Assembly: GCF_949987515.2 (NCBI RefSeq) | Contig: NC_082696.1 | Location: 39,102,431-39,166,430, forward strand | Source: Delphinus delphis | Taxonomy: Eukaryota > Chordata > Mammalia > Artiodactyla > Delphinidae | Direction: 5' to 3' | Length of the DNA stretch: 64,000 bases | In this document: in pieces, positions 1-12,692 of the stretch | Numbering within the stretch: the first letter of the stretch is position 1 | Layout: every line of letters starts with the position of its first letter | The notes under the pieces: generated by a model | Told to the model about the DNA's origin: nothing | The model's database searches: none | What the model saw: the letters and a program-made list of their open reading frames with translations, nothing else | Program-made: the position numbers and the translations under genes

Positions 1-1842
1 CTTGTAATTTAATTGGTAGTTTTTTTCATGCCTTACAACTGATGGTGTCTTAACTTTGGTGAAATATTGCAGTTGTTAAGATGGATGAATTGATCTGACT
101 TATTAAATCCCTTTTATGTTACTTTTATGTTTCTAGTAAACTTCTTTCACTTTCTGTCCTGTATCATCCTCTGGCCTCAGCCCGTTGTACCTTACCTCTG
201 GGCCACAATTCTCCTGCCTATAAAATAAAGGGGATGGAAGTGGTTTCCAATGTCCCTACATTTTGAATGTGCTCTGATTTACTTCTTTGCTGACTACCTA
301 ATATCTTTGTCTTTCCTGAAGAGGGCATCCGCAAGGGCACAGTGGATCCCTCCAGTTCCTTAACTGAACACAATACAAAATGTGATGGAGGTAGGTGGGA
401 ATAATTAAGGGGTAGGCTTTCACTTAAGTAAAATACAGCTTAGATCCGGAAACACAATATATTTGCCTACATTTATCTCTGATAGTCTTAAAGGGTAATC
501 CCTCTACGTGATCCAGAATTCTGGGAAGATCTATGGGAATTTGTGAGAAAGTCAAAAACTATTCTTATTCTTTTTAGGTCAATGGAGAAAATATTAAAGA
601 GCTAATGATCTTCGTTTGTTCCTTGATTTCTTTGAGAAAGGACCTGAGGATCACCACCAAGCTCTGAGAATGAAGGAGGTGAGGACTAGTGTAAGTGTCA
701 TTCTACACCACAGTCAGGTAATATGGAACTCTTCTTATAGACTGTTGCCGATTTGTGTTACTCAAGCCAGAAATTGGATTCCTCCCTCCTTGTTTGTAAC
801 TCCTCACATCAAATCAATTAGAAATCCTATTGATTCTAATTAGCAAACATCTCCCAAAGCTTTCTACCTTTCCCCATCACCACCGTCACTACCCTGATTC
901 AGACTACATCATCTCTCATCTGGGTTATTACAACAACCTTCCAAAAGGTCTCCACGTATCTAATCTTGCTTCCTCTTGTTCATTACAATGAGGCTATTGT
1001 ATCTGAAAGCTTTTTGAAGCATGAAACATATGTAAAGTACTTCCTGGAATAAAACCTCAAAGCCACCTAGATACAGTGTGGTGAGCAGAATTATGGGCAA
1101 ATCTCTAATGCCCTTTGGGTTTTATAAAGTTCAGTGATTCTTTATTGCTTTTAGAAGAAAGTCCAGGGTTTTTTTAACCCAGCTTCCAACATTTTTAATG
1201 TTACAACACATTAAAATCATAATATTTAAGTGGCTCACAGGAATACCCTGAAGTGGAGGGATTTGAAGAGTCTACACTGATACTGGACTTTTAAAAAAAA
1301 TCATTACATTTTATCTAGGTCATAATTACAATAAGAAAAATAAAATACAAAGTGTTAGGGAAGAAACTAAATAGTTTTGTATAAATCTTTCAAATAAAAT
1401 ATTTTAAATTTTTTCTACTAAAATTTTTAAATCTGTAAACAGATTACAACTTTTATGTTAAAATTTATGTCTTAAGTGGCTTCACCAAATTTCTAATCAA
1501 GACTTTTTAATGATGACCTCTCTGAAATCTTGACAGATCAATCTGTAAGAAACATTGGTCTCACAAAAAGTAGCTAATGACAGAGATGTGCTAAACACTC
1601 TTTTTATATTGATGAAAATGACTTTCTCATCATTAACCAGAATTTGGATAACTTGAGCTACTTACATGGTCCTTATTATACTCAATTCTTCTTAAACCTA
1701 ACAGCTCTTTCTTTTCTTTCATTGATCAGCATCACCTCAAAATTTCTGATGGTAATGCAAAATGATTTCTAATTCAATAAGACTTTTCATTTCAAAATTT
1801 CAAAATAATCATGAAATTTTTCCTCAAGTTGCTCCAACAGCC
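1..1842. other. AT-rich unique sequence, no gene seen
   Basis: There is no recognisable gene, RNA or well-preserved repeat here. The only frame over 70 codons (616-843) has no recognisable domain and no coding-like composition. Some A/T-rich patches between 1270 and 1450 may be decayed LINE material, but I cannot assign them. Confidence 0.6.
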
Positions 1843-2335
1843 TGTACTAGTCAGGGTTCTCCAGAGAAACAGAACAGAACCAACAAGATATTGTACATAT
1901 ATGGAGAAGGAGAGAGAGATAGAGAGAGAGGGAGAGAGAGAGATTTTTTTAAGGAACTGGCTCATGTGACTCTGGAGGCTTGGTGAGTGCAAAATCTGAT
2001 GGGGGAGGAAAGCAGCCTGGAAACTCAGGAAGGACTTGTGGTTCAAGTCCAAAGGCAGTTTGCTGTAAAATCAAGGTAATTTGCTGATTACATTGCACAT
2101 GTAATGGGTGGAGGTCATGGGGTGGAGGTCACACTTTTGGTTGAGTCAAGCCTTCAACTGATTGAATGAGACCCACCTACATAATGAAGGGCAACCTGCT
2201 TTACTCAAAGTCCATGTTTTTTAATGTAAATATCATACAAAAACACCCTCACAGAAACACCCAGAGTAATGTTTGACCAAATATCTGGGCACTGAGGCTC
2301 AAGCAAATTGGCACATGAAATTAACTACCAAAACA
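1843..2335 (-). mobile_element. solo LTR, MLT2 type (ERVL family)
   Basis: Read on the minus strand, this about 490-bp block begins TG and ends CA. It carries the phrases typical of MLT2 LTRs: 'ggtcaaacatta' followed by 'ctgggtgt', 'actttgagtaaagcag', 'caatcagttgaaggc', and an end reading 'ttctggagaaccctgact'. A (GA)n tract at about 1906-1942 lies just before the end, where MLT2 copies usually carry a simple repeat. No internal viral sequence flanks it, so it is a solo LTR. The flanking five bases (cagcc and gtctt) do not match, so the target-site duplication has decayed. The family name comes from memory of the consensus. Confidence 0.8.
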
Positions 2336-4599
2336 GTCTTAATTAGTCTTAGAATTCAAATTATGATTCTGACTATTGCTAATGAGAAACTTCCCCTTCC
2401 AAAAGAAATTTTTTTCTCTGAATTTGTAAACTTTATGAGTACATACTAATAGAATATTTATATGGTCCTAGAAAGTTTTAAGTTTACTTAAGTGCTTTAA
2501 AAAGTTCAGTTAAGTAACCTTTTTTTTGGAGCCAATAACTTGCATTTTATTTTACTTTTGTTATTGCTCATGAGTATCAAATATAATCCAGGACTAAACA
2601 GTACAGTGAGGTAAAAAGTTGAGAAATTCTCAAATATGGAGTAAAATATCTTAAATTTAAATCCCATGCACAAAATTCAGAATGACAACAAGATTTATGG
2701 TTAGACCGTGCTTTACAATGTGACTGAGGTTCAGAAAAGTTAATTAAGGGACAAATGTAGAGTCAGAATGGCAAACCCCAGGGATGAAGAATATGGGCTT
2801 TGCACTCACACAGTTTGGGGCCAAAACTTTTTTTGGAGCTAAAGTTTCCTCACCTGCCTCACAGGCCTGAAATAAAAAGTAAATAAGAAAAAAAATACAC
2901 AGTCCTCAGCACAGTGACTGATGCAAAGTAAGTGTTCAACAAATAGAAGCTGGTATAATTTCTGTTTATATATTCTTTTCATTTTGTTTATCATTATCTT
3001 TATTATTACCCTAATTAAGGGGCTGGGATTTGATCCAGGGAATACTTTTGCTAAAACTCATTTTCAGTAAACTATTTCTCAAGCTGGTATTTCTGTAGAA
3101 CTGATCAGGAACTAAATACTACCCGAGGAGAATAAAAAAGGAAGTGAATGAAAAAAATTAATACTAAGAAAATAAATACTGCAGTCCATATCAATCACCT
3201 CATAAAAGCCTCTTATCACCAAGATAAGAGTGGGTGGAGACACTTCGCTAAATTACTGTCAAGGCATTGTGGTAGCATTTGTATTAAGTGTGCCAGAAAA
3301 GGAAAATCATTTTCCCCCCTGTACATTCACCTCATTCATCTCTACAGCTGTGGAAAAAATATTAGTAAATCTGGTCTTGAAGGGCAGAGGTGAGTGTTTA
3401 AGCCCCTTTTAGCACCAGCTACAGTTCAGAAACCCTCCATCAGCAACACCAAGTGACTCTTTTCTCTCTTCTGACCATTTCTCTTCTTGGCCTCTGTTTA
3501 GATTTTTCTTTATCACAAGTGCTGGGCTATTATGAGTGCAAGACTTATCATATTTTGCTCAAATCTTGTGGTGGTTACAGTGGTTCTTGCTCCTGTTGCT
3601 GAAATTGCATTTCTGATAACTCAAATTAGACCTCTGGGCATGGCTCATTCTGACCACAGCTAGTTGTCATTTCATATTTCTATCTGTGAGAGGTAACTGT
3701 CTGCTGTCTTCAAAACCAACAATCAAATAAAATTCTTTCCCTTTCTTTTAGATGTTTCTGGTATATTCCTGGGAACTGTGGAGAAATGAAACATGAAAGA
3801 CATGTTTATGGGCTTTATTCTAGAGCACACAGGATAACAATTGCATGAAGCCAAGAAGGACAGACGTGTCCCTACATTCATCAGGTTGGTAGTAGTTCCT
3901 TACAAGGTGGAAGGCGTTGTGGTAGAAGCTGTGAATAACAAAAAGCTGTGTTATAAATGTTCCCTGCTTTCTAAGCCTGAGAATCAAATAAGGTCACTCA
4001 CTGAAGAAAATGGTACATACACTAAGCCTTGAATTATAGGTTCAATGTCAATCAGTGATGATGATTGGGGAAAAAAATCTCACATGGAGGGAAATACAGG
4101 GTAAAAAAGAACAACGCAGAACCAGGGAACTCTTAATAACAGTTTTATTATAATGCAGTGGAAGAATTAAAATTATCAAAAATAAGTCTATAAACATGAG
4201 CTGATAAATTCTACAAAAGGTATTGAGTTTGTATTTGGGAGAATTTTTAAAGTGTTTTTTAAAAAAGAATTGGCATAATCAAAGAAACGTGCCACATTTA
4301 TAGAAAGATTAATGTAGTATTAATGGCAACAAAATTTTAGAAGCATAGATTTGGAATGAGAAGTTGTTCCATCTATGAGCAATTGCCCAGTTTTGAATGC
4401 TTACAGTTTTGAACTAGTAAGTTGAGAATTTAGAAGAGAACATGAGTGTGATAGACACTAAGATCCTCCAGGACCTAGTGACTTTTATAGGTGAAAACAA
4501 AGAGTGAAAGTCACCTCTGATAATTCATGAATGATCAAAATATAGCCAGTACCACAAGAAGTCGGAAGACTTGCACAGAAGTTGTGAGGAGTGGTATGT
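2336..4599. other. Mostly unique sequence with MIR traces
   Basis: No gene is seen. MIR-like traces lie at about 2715-2780 and 2788-2955. The open frames at 3148-3393, 3230-3412 and 3841-4032 are short and match no family I know. Confidence 0.5.
2788..2955 (+). mobile_element. MIR SINE, degraded
   Basis: The order of landmarks is that of a sense MIR: a 'gggctttgcactcacaca' block, then 'tttcctcacctgcctca', then a tail resembling 'cagcacagtgactgatgcaaagtaagtgttcaaca'. It is strongly diverged. An apparent antisense MIR piece sits immediately before it at about 2715-2780. Confidence 0.5.
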
Positions 4600-5140
4600 G
4601 GACAAGGGCAAGGAAAGGAAGAATTGAGGTTTAACAGCTGGTCCAGGTAGGAAGAGAAGTAAATCTGAGGAGAAAAAGTCAGTAGAAGACAGAAATGTAA
4701 GCCTCATCTATGTGGAACTGATTATTAAAGCCATGACCACAGATGGTATCACTGGGAAAAGAAGAGCATATGAGAACAAAAAGAACTTACATTTTTTGAT
4801 CACTTTTTATATATTAGAGCCTGGGTTTGGTATTTCATATATAGCATTTCATTTATCTAGTGTAAAAAAATCTTGAAAAATGTCCAAAACAGGCATGAAA
4901 AAAGAGGAAAAGGACATTGAAGGAGAAAGAATAGTGGGAGGAGAAAGGAATAAAGGAAAACAAAATTAATACGTTGTCATATTACCTAAAGCAAAAGGAA
5001 GGAAGAGAGGCAGAGGCTGTTCTGCATTGGCAAATTCTGAGTGGGGGGCAACGGGAGGGGAGCATTGAAGATGAAACCCAAGATTAGGTTGATTTTTAAT
5101 GATCTTTGAGATTCATGGCATAAATTGTGAGGTTGAAAAC
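4600..5140 (-). mobile_element. L2 LINE fragment, antisense and ancient
   Basis: The purine-rich text matches the complement of L2 ORF sequence, for example the 'ttaaagccatgaccacagatgg' region at about 4726 and the 'ggaggagaaaggaa' region after 4930. A small MIR-like segment interrupts it at about 4790-4865. Divergence is high, so both the boundaries and the family call are approximate. Confidence 0.4.
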
Positions 5141-5439
5141 AAGATTTCAAGGCCTTAAGAATGAGTTTGTAAAATGTTCATAGTAACCCATGAGAGACTA
5201 GTGTCTTTTCCTTATAGTCCCTTAGCACTACAGAAAACAATGCAATGTTCCCTGTACTTTATCCCTTGCATCTTCTTCCTTGACTTTGGTCTTTGGTCTA
5301 ATTTTCGTCTGTTCTTGTGTCTGTGAAAAAGATGGCTCTAGGTACACTGGACCTTTCATTAAAGAAATGATCATAGAACTCCATTTATAAACCTGATACT
5401 AAAAATACACCAGTGAATTATTTTTCTTCCTAATGGTTT

Positions 5440-5590
5440 TGAGCATCTTCTCTGTGTCAGTACTGTTGTTTTGTGTGTACTATCTAATTTATTTTCAGAA
5501 TGACCTTATTGCATCATTGTTATTATTTTCATTTGTCAGTGAGGCAAACAGAGGCACAGACAGGTTATTTTTCTGATGCAAAAAACTCTC
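5440..5590 (-). mobile_element. MIR SINE, degraded
   Basis: Antisense MIR landmarks appear in order: 'gagcatcttctctgtgtcag', 'ttattattttcatttgtcag', then 'gaggcaaacagaggcacaga'. This is the complement of the MIR core and its 3' part. Confidence 0.55.
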
Positions 5591-6362
5591 CAAATAGAAA
5601 TTGGAAGCAGTTTTGTATGTAATGGATTATGTGTCTTTTGCATCTGTGATTTAGATGGATCAGTACTATGGTCCATGATCTTAACTGCCAGTTTATGCTT
5701 TGTTCTATTTGTTTCCAACAAACATCAGTGAATACTTTTCACGTATGCCCCACATGGAGAAGATATGATAGCTTTCTTTATACTGAGAGTGAGCATCTTC
5801 AAAAGTGAATAAAAATGGAAAAAAGTAAATGAAACAAATTTACAAAATTAGTAATTTAGAAAAACAAAATATAAATTATTTTAATTAAATATAAAAAAAA
5901 GTTTGACAATTAATAATTCTTATATTGTGAGCTTTTTGTCAGTGTGTATTATTGTAGTAATTGAGGTGTTTTGGGGTTTCATATAAGACGCTCTTTCAAA
6001 GGTATATTCGGTTTCTCTCTCCTTTTATACATTTATTTAATGGGGTTGGCATTTAACATTTTTCATACATGGCTATATTTCACATTGATGTATTAAATAT
6101 TGTTGAGATTTTTCTTTCTGTATTTTTATAATCTAGTAGGTTATAGGTTTTTATACCTTTCTTAATTGCTTCTATTGCAAAACTATTTTTAAAAATTGGC
6201 TAAATAAAAATAATGTTGTAATAAGGGTGGAGTGAATCTATTGTTTTATAAAATTCTTTCCAAGTTGTTCTCTTCACTTTTGTTTTGATATTCAGTCACA
6301 GAAACTAAGTAAACGAAACCTCTCTAGGGATAATAGGAATGTAAAAAATACAGACATGTGTG

Positions 6363-6382
6363 CACACACACACACACACACA
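6363..6382. repeat. (CA)n microsatellite
   Basis: An uninterrupted run of about ten CA dinucleotides. A repeat this long could be polymorphic in populations. Confidence 0.95.
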
Positions 6383-7004
6383 ATGTTCATCTCCTTATAA
6401 GACACATTTAGAATATTAGGTGAAGAAAAGTCTTAAGGACAAATACTGATTTTCCCATTTCAGTCTTGGAGAGTCAAGGAGAGATATCTCTTGTTTGTTT
6501 TTAGGATGCCCAAGTGTTCCATTAGTTCAGTCAAAGATTTAATCAATCATCCAGATGTTTGAATAATTGTCCAAATGTTTTTGTCAACTTTGTGTGAAAT
6601 AACTGAATGGCCTGAACTGACTTGAGTTGTTATCTTAATGTTCAACTGAGGAAAGTATTAATTGGATCCCAACCACATGGCGTTAACAGAGAAGTAGAAA
6701 CTGGTACTCCCACATTCCCATTAAATCCTGGGGTCATGCCTATTCACTTTGGTAAAATTGAACTCAAGATTTAGAGAGGTTCTGCCTCAAGAATCTAAAG
6801 ACCTAGTCTGAAGGGATCTTTTGAATATTTCTTTAGTTGTATAAAATTTGAAAAAAAATCAAATTGGTTACTACCTTTTATATCTGTCTTACTTTAGATC
6901 AAGTTCAAAGCTGGAAATGTCACTTTAGTTTCCTTAAAATAATTTTTTTTCTAATGAAATTATTAGGATTTCTTAGATTACCAAATGTTGCAAAACGGTG
7001 CATG

Positions 7005-7215
7005 GAATGATAGTGGAAAGAAAGGACGAACTTTAGAAATAAACACATCTGGTTTTGAATCTTAGCTCTGCTATTATAAATAACTTGATGTTGAGTAAGT
7101 TATTCGATTTTCCTAATCTTCAATTTTCTCATCTGTAAATTTCAATATTATTGTAAAGTTTAACTATAATGAACATAAAATGGCTAGAACATTATAACTC
7201 ATAGCTATTATGATT
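7005..7215 (+). mobile_element. MIR SINE
   Basis: A near full-length sense MIR. It shows 'tctggttttgaatcttagct', 'gagtaagttattcgattttc', then 'caattttctcatctgtaaat', and ends in the MIR 3' region. These are old substitutions on a recognisable scaffold. Confidence 0.75.
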
Positions 7216-7334
7216 TTCTTAATCATAATAGATACATTTTTTTAAGATGGAATGTGTCATATCTATATGGAATTTTAACTTTATATTAGTGCTTATAATC
7301 TTTGTATACTCAGTTTTCAACCTGCAACTACTTG

Positions 7335-7870
7335 GGGCTAGTATTCATTCATCCATTCAACAAATTTTTTAACACTAACTGTATTCCTAGTACTGTCTCA
7401 GTAATGGGGAAACAATGAGGAAAACATAGAAAAAAAAGAAAAGAAAATAGACATGGTCGCTGTCCAATTAGAATTTGAAATTAATTTGGAAGAAAAACCG
7501 AAAAGGTAAATAATCCGATTTTAAAAATATATGATTCTGGAGTGTACTCTACTCGAAAAAGTACAGTAAAAGAAAAAAAAAAAGTACAGGTACTGTAAGA
7601 AAGTAGAACTGAATGGCCCGATTTAATTTGAATTGTTTAAGAAGGGTCTGAGTAAGTGCTATTCAACCTGATTCTTGAAGGGTAAGTGTGGTCAGTAGGT
7701 AAATCAAGGGGAAAATGGTAATTCCATGCAGAGAAAACTGATGTGTAAAAGTCCTGAGTCAGGAAAGAGCTTTCTGCATTGAGAAACTAAAACAAGATTG
7801 GTGGGGTTGGAAAGTTGGGACAAGGGGTGGCATGATCAGAGGGGAGTCTGGGGTAATGGAAGGGAAAGAC
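7335..7870 (-). mobile_element. L2 LINE, antisense 3' part
   Basis: It starts with the complement of the L2 3' end ('attcattcatccattcaaca') and continues through the usual antisense phrases: a 'gtcgctgtcc' block, 'gtgctattcaacctgattct', 'agtcctgagtcaggaaagag', and 'gtggcatgatcaga'. An A-rich insertion-like patch at 7560-7590 interrupts it. The element is ancient and carries no open frame. Confidence 0.65.
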
Positions 7871-8359
7871 AATCAAAGGCATTTTAGAGTCACTCTTAAG
7901 CTTAATCTCGAGAGGATAGAACTGAACACTTGCTTTATTTAGCCTCTTTTCACACCTCTTCCACCGAAATCCATGTGGAAGTTAGAAAAGAATATTTTAC
8001 AGGCTGAATTCTCAAAAACAAGAAAGAGAACTCTCAAGGGACTAGAACATGGAAGGAAACCCTGACAGCAGAAGGTCAAACTGAAAAGAGAAAAGAGAAT
8101 GCAAAATGTGCAAGAGAAAGTTCTGCCTTAAAAGGTGAGAAAGAGCAAGGCATCTTCATGACGTCAGTAAGTGACACCAGGGGCCACAGAGCCCAGGGCA
8201 GCCAACACAACAGTGAGCTGGAGTAGCACAAAGGGGAATGTATAAAGCAAATACTGTTAGCCCCACAAAGGAAAATGGGCAAATTCACAATCACAGCGAG
8301 AGGCTGAACATCTCTCTCTCAGGAACCAACCGAGAAACCACCCGCTAATAAAGAGGGAT
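7871..8359. other. Unassigned purine-rich sequence
   Basis: No gene is seen. The 72-codon minus-strand frame at 8076-8294 has no recognisable domain. This segment may be an extension of the old L1 relic that follows, but I could not match it. Confidence 0.4.
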
Positions 8360-9130
8360 ATGGAGGAGTTGTGTAATGCACTTAACAAGCCTGATTGAAT
8401 AGCTACACAAAGAAGCCTCCACCATACCAAGAAAACTACATGTCATTTTCAAGCACACAGGCTACAGCCACAAAAATTTAGCATGCGCTAGACCACAATG
8501 GGAATGTCAGCAAATTCCATAAAGGTGATATTATACAGGCTCCATTTACTTACGCATCAACAATTACAAGAAATTCCACTATTCAAAAAAAATCCCCATA
8601 TACCAGGAAATTAAGCACACACACACATACACACAACTGCAAATAATTATTAAAGTGAAAATCAGTGTGGAACTTATAAACTATTTGGAGCTGAATAAAT
8701 AAATGAAAAGTGCTACGTAACAAAACTAGTGGAATATGACTGAAGCAAGACTGAGAAGAAAAGATATAAACTTAAATGTGTCTATTTGAAAAGAAGATTG
8801 AAAATAAATGATCTTTGCTTTTAAGACAAGAATCTAGGAAAACAAAACAGAAAACAGAAGAAAGTGATTAATATAAATGAAAGCACAAAACAACTAACTC
8901 TAAACTTTAAAAATGGATAAGTAAAAACAAAACCCAGTACTTTGAAAAGAATAATAAGTTACTTTAGCAAATATAACCAAGATTTAAAAAATACATATAA
9001 TTGTCAGAAATGAAAAGTGAAACAAGAACAACACAGAGAGCGAAAAATTGTAAGAAAGCAATAAACTGCAGAGCAGTACATTTGTAAGCCTAAATTAAAC
9101 CGATAATTAATTTCCAAAAGATAAATTTCA
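8360..9130 (+). mobile_element. Old L1 (L1M type) ORF2 fragment
   Basis: The text follows the middle of L1 ORF2 in order: a degraded 'accacaatgggaatg' block, 'ctatttggagctgaataaat' (endonuclease-to-RT linker), the 'aagaaaagatataaacttaaa' zone, and 'acccagtactttgaaaagaa' followed by 'ttagcaaatataaccaag'. Frames are broken throughout by stops and indels. A short CA repeat occurs at 8612-8634. Subfamily is uncertain; L1M4 or L1ME age seems likely. Confidence 0.65.
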
Positions 9131-10098
9131 AATGTATGTACTTTTCTGAAGCTTATTATAGTTCAAAAATAGGTTTAAAATTAATGGTAATTAAAATATA
9201 TTCTCCAGGAGAATAAAAAAAAGAAAGAGAGGAGAGGCAGAATCTAGCTAAAAGGTTCCAGGTGAGTAAAAGTTGTGGGACAAAAGAAGTGGTTCCTTTA
9301 GGGCATGTTTAGGACTGTAGTATTCTGTGCCAGGCAAGTTTTCAGGGAGAGATGGTAGGAATATGTAATTTAATATTGGTCATTACTGAAACCTCTAAGT
9401 CCTGAACAGTCATTCTGCTTTTTTTTCTCTTCTGGCCCAAATCTCAGAATCTAGGCTATTATGAGGGTGTTTAATTTGAAGCCCTTGGAAGCTCTATCAG
9501 ACCTCCAAGAGTCAAAGAAAATAAGAATGGCTTCTAATAGTTCCCTCCCACCCCAATGAGTGCTCAGAATTCAAAAATAACCCTAATAACAATTTTCTAG
9601 GCTATATATACTTTCTTAAAATATTTATTTTCCTGGCCCAGGCCCCTCTGACAACTGATATTAATGTTTTAGAAAAGTGCATACAGTCTCAAAAATTGTA
9701 TGAATTATCATTTATAATTGAGTTGGAAAACGGCGAGACCGTCTGATCTCTTTTCCCCACTAAATAAATGCTTTCTCATGATGACGTGAACTTTATTTGT
9801 TATTTAAACTTTTTAGGGGACAAATATGTTTGTTTTTCTACCATCAGGGCTGAGAATGTGCATCTAGAGGTGAATGCATCACTAGTGACTCTGAGCACCC
9901 CTCCTCTGTGACTGGGTGAAGTTTACTCAGTGTGTTGGTGGCCCAGGTAGTGCCATCGTGCACCTGCTTTCTCACCCTTTGATTTGGCTTTTAGATATTG
10001 TGCCCTTTTTACAAAGGATTACTTGAAAAATACAAGGCATAAATAAAATAGAAGTAAATATGATGAAAAATCATGTGAGAAATGCACACACTTCAGGG
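9131..10098. other. No recognisable feature
   Basis: AT-rich sequence with no gene, no open frame of note and no repeat that I recognise. Confidence 0.5.
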
Positions 10099-10488
10099 TG
10101 GATGAGTTTGGTAGGTCTGCCATAACAAAGTACCAGAGACTGGGTGGCTTAAACAATAGAAATTTCTTTTCTCACAGTTCTGGAGGCTGGAAGTCTGAAA
10201 TCAAAGTGTCAATAGAGTTGGTTTCCTTCTGAGACCTCTCTCCTTGGCTTGCAGGAAGCTACCGTCTCCTGTATCTTCATGTGGTCTTCCCTCTGTACCC
10301 ATCTGTGTCCAAATTTCCTCTTCTTATAAAGACACCAGTCATATCAGATTAGAATCCATCCTATAGAACTCATTTTAACTTAATTACATCTTTAGAGACC
10401 CCGCCTCTAAATACAATCACATTCTGAGGTACCGGGGGTTAGGGCTTCCATACGAATATGTGAGAGGGACACGGTGCAGCCCATAACG
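10099..10488 (-). mobile_element. solo LTR, MLT1 type (ERVL-MaLR)
   Basis: On the minus strand this about 390-bp block has the standard MLT1 order: 'ccctaacccccggtacctca', 'gaatgtgattgtattta', 'gactggtgtctttataaga', 'ggaaatttggacacagatgg', 'cttccagcctccagaactgt', 'ttgtttaagccacccagtct', and a final 'ggtactttgttatggcag'. No internal MaLR sequence flanks it. The first base of the expected TG end appears mutated. Confidence 0.85.
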
Positions 10489-10613
10489 GGATTTTTGTAG
10501 AATATAAAAATAAAAGGGGGAAAAATGAGAAATATGGTGTAAAGATAGCTGATAAGACCGTTGTGTGAGCAATGAAAGAAAAATGATTTGAGAAGAATTT
10601 AAAACGCTCACAT

Positions 10614-10735
10614 GGGACTTCCCTGATGGTCCAGTGGTTAAGACTCCTCGCTCCCAATGCAGGGGGCATGGGTTTGATCCCTGGTCGGGGAATTAAGATC
10701 CCGCATGCCACAAGGTGCATTCAAAAAAAAAGAAA
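10614..10735 (+). mobile_element. Short tRNA-derived SINE (CHR family, older type)
   Basis: It begins 'gggacttccctgatggtcca' and contains an A box-like segment and a B box ('gggtttgatccctggtcggg'), followed by 'aagatcccgcatgccacaag' and an A-rich tail. It lacks the longer 3' part of the CHR SINEs later in the window. The flanks 'aaaacgctcaca' and 'aaaagtgctcaca' look like an imperfect target-site duplication, which fits an older insertion. Confidence 0.8.
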
Positions 10736-11974
10736 AGTGCTCACAAACTTGGCCAAATACTAGTTAAGCAGTTGAAATTAACTTCTACTTTGCCGCCGAC
10801 ATAACTCCACAGTACTTTGTTGTTTCCTGTAGCTCGTTGCATTAACCCAGTTGTGTGAAAAGCTTTTAGAAATTGCCTGCACACCATAAGGACTTAGCAA
10901 GTACCAGCCGTCTTGGCCGTCCTCATTGTTAGATTGCATTCTAGCACTCATCACGGTCTGCCTTTAATGCGGTCCACTCATGTGTCTAGTCTCCCCAACA
11001 ATCCTGAATTCCCAAAAGGCAGAGAGACTCACTTCTGTTTCTCTGTCTCAGGATACAGTGTAGCCACATAGTGTTTGACACCTAGAATGTGCTAAATCAA
11101 AGTTAAGCTTCAGAGGAAAAATAAAAACAAAAAACAGATTTGCCATTTCTTAATGTTTTTTCCCCCCTTAAAATCCTGGACTAGACACATGCTCTAATAC
11201 ATGCTGAATGAAATACAAGTAATATTTGTTTAAGTATGGAAATAAAATTTGTCTTTTTTTGAGAACAAACAAAAGGAAAACCACTTACTGAGGTATTTTA
11301 GAGGCTCATGAGAAAAACAGGCAGGAGCTAAATTTTAAACACTGAAGAATTTTAATTTGGTAGTGTTTGTAAAATGCTTTAAAGATGCAGAGTGATGCAT
11401 GTGCTTTTTTTTGAACTTGGCAAAAAGGAAAAGGACAAATACTTAAGACCAGATGGAGTGTGAAAAACATGAAGAAAAAAAGTGAAAACTAAGTCAGCAA
11501 AAATATAGTTTTTCAGAAATAATTGATATTTTTGCTGTCATCTGGAATGACCAAACCTCCAACTTTAATAAGAGAAAATATAATTTTTAAAATATCCAAT
11601 TTGTAAATGTATTTTTATTTTGAAGAAATTTAATTAGAGAGGTATGAAAAATGTTATCATTCTGCTTTCTCCTAGAAAGTAAAAATGGGATATCTATATA
11701 AACAGGAGCTGAACAGGAAAGCTCTGCTTGGTCTGAACACCTCAGACTTTTGAGTGTGAGATTGGTGTTTTGGTGTGGGCTGCAGGCACTGTATGTAGCT
11801 TCCTTGTTGTATGTTGTTTCCAGTGGTGGTGATGTATTTTGCTCTCCTACTTTACAGAACTCTATTACAAAACACCTGGTGCAATTTAATAGTCATTTTT
11901 GTACTGCTGTTCCATCACTTTATGGTCATATTTAAATTTTTTGAAGTAATTCAAAAATGTTAGCCTGGCACGGT
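10736..11974. other. No recognisable feature
   Basis: No gene or assignable repeat is seen. The 61-codon frame at 11750-11935 has no recognisable domain. Confidence 0.5.
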
Positions 11975-12210
11975 TTGAAGAACTCTGAATCAGGACCTGG
12001 CTGGCATTAATGCTCTGCTCAGCTGTGCATTTAGATGTAAACAATGGGTAAGTCACCTAATTTCTCTAATCCTCTATTTTCTTATTTGAAAGAGGAGGAA
12101 AATACTATCTGTTCTCGCTATCTAACGTAGTTGTAATAAGGATCATATGAGGATATGTATCTAAAAGTGCTGCTTAAATGAAATGGGCTTACCTTATTAT
12201 TATTTGTTAA
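11975..12210 (+). mobile_element. MIR SINE
   Basis: A sense MIR, nearly complete. It reads through 'atgggtaagtcacctaattt', 'ctctattttcttatttgaaa', 'gaggataagg'-type core wording and a 3' end near 'aaaagtgctgcttaaatgaa'. It is diverged but well ordered. Confidence 0.75.
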
Positions 12211-12559
12211 ACAGAACTCATAATTGACTTTTGTCGAATCACCAGCTCCCATGCTTCAGATGATATCAACTACAAGAGATGCGTGTTTTCTACATATATT
12301 GCTCAGAGAAATTGTAGCAGGCAGCTTCTGTGACAGAGGTTGGTATATGATAAGACATAACCAAAATTTAGAGTTGCAAAAACACTCAAAGATATCTAAT
12401 TAGGTTTCCATGTGAATTTGTAAATAAGACTGAAACCCAGAAATGGTTAATAATTTTCCTAAGATCAGTGTGCTCTGATAGCTAATTCAGTGCTTACTAT
12501 GGCTCGTACATGATGCTATTGGAAATGATTGCTGGATTAGACAGGGCCTTGCTCAATCT

Positions 12560-12692
12560 TTTAGATCAGGGGTCAGCAAACTACAGTTCATGGGTTAAAT
12601 CTGGGCCACCACTTGTTTTTGTAAAGTTTTATTGGAACACATCCACATCTATCTATTTACATACTGTCTATGGCTGCTTTCATGTTACAGTG
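12560..12692 (+). mobile_element. hAT-Charlie-like DNA transposon end
   Basis: It starts with the terminal-repeat wording 'caggggtcagcaaactacag' and continues with 'gtaaagttttattggaacac' and 'tgtctatggctgctttcatg'. These are hallmarks of a common nonautonomous hAT-Charlie family of mammals. The other terminal repeat is missing: the element stops where the L1 3' end begins at about 12693. I am not sure of the exact family name. Confidence 0.7.

Larger units (their letters stand above)
5141..7004. other. AT-rich sequence with one MIR trace and a CA repeat
   Basis: No gene is seen. A degraded antisense MIR lies at about 5440-5590 and a CA repeat at 6363-6382; both are listed separately. The remainder is AT-rich with no recognisable repeat. 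Confidence 0.5.

Noticed and set aside
10614..10735. tRNA-like A and B boxes, considered as a tRNA gene
   Set aside because: The sequence does not fold into a normal acceptor stem and continues into a SINE body with an A tail. The same holds for all CHR copies.
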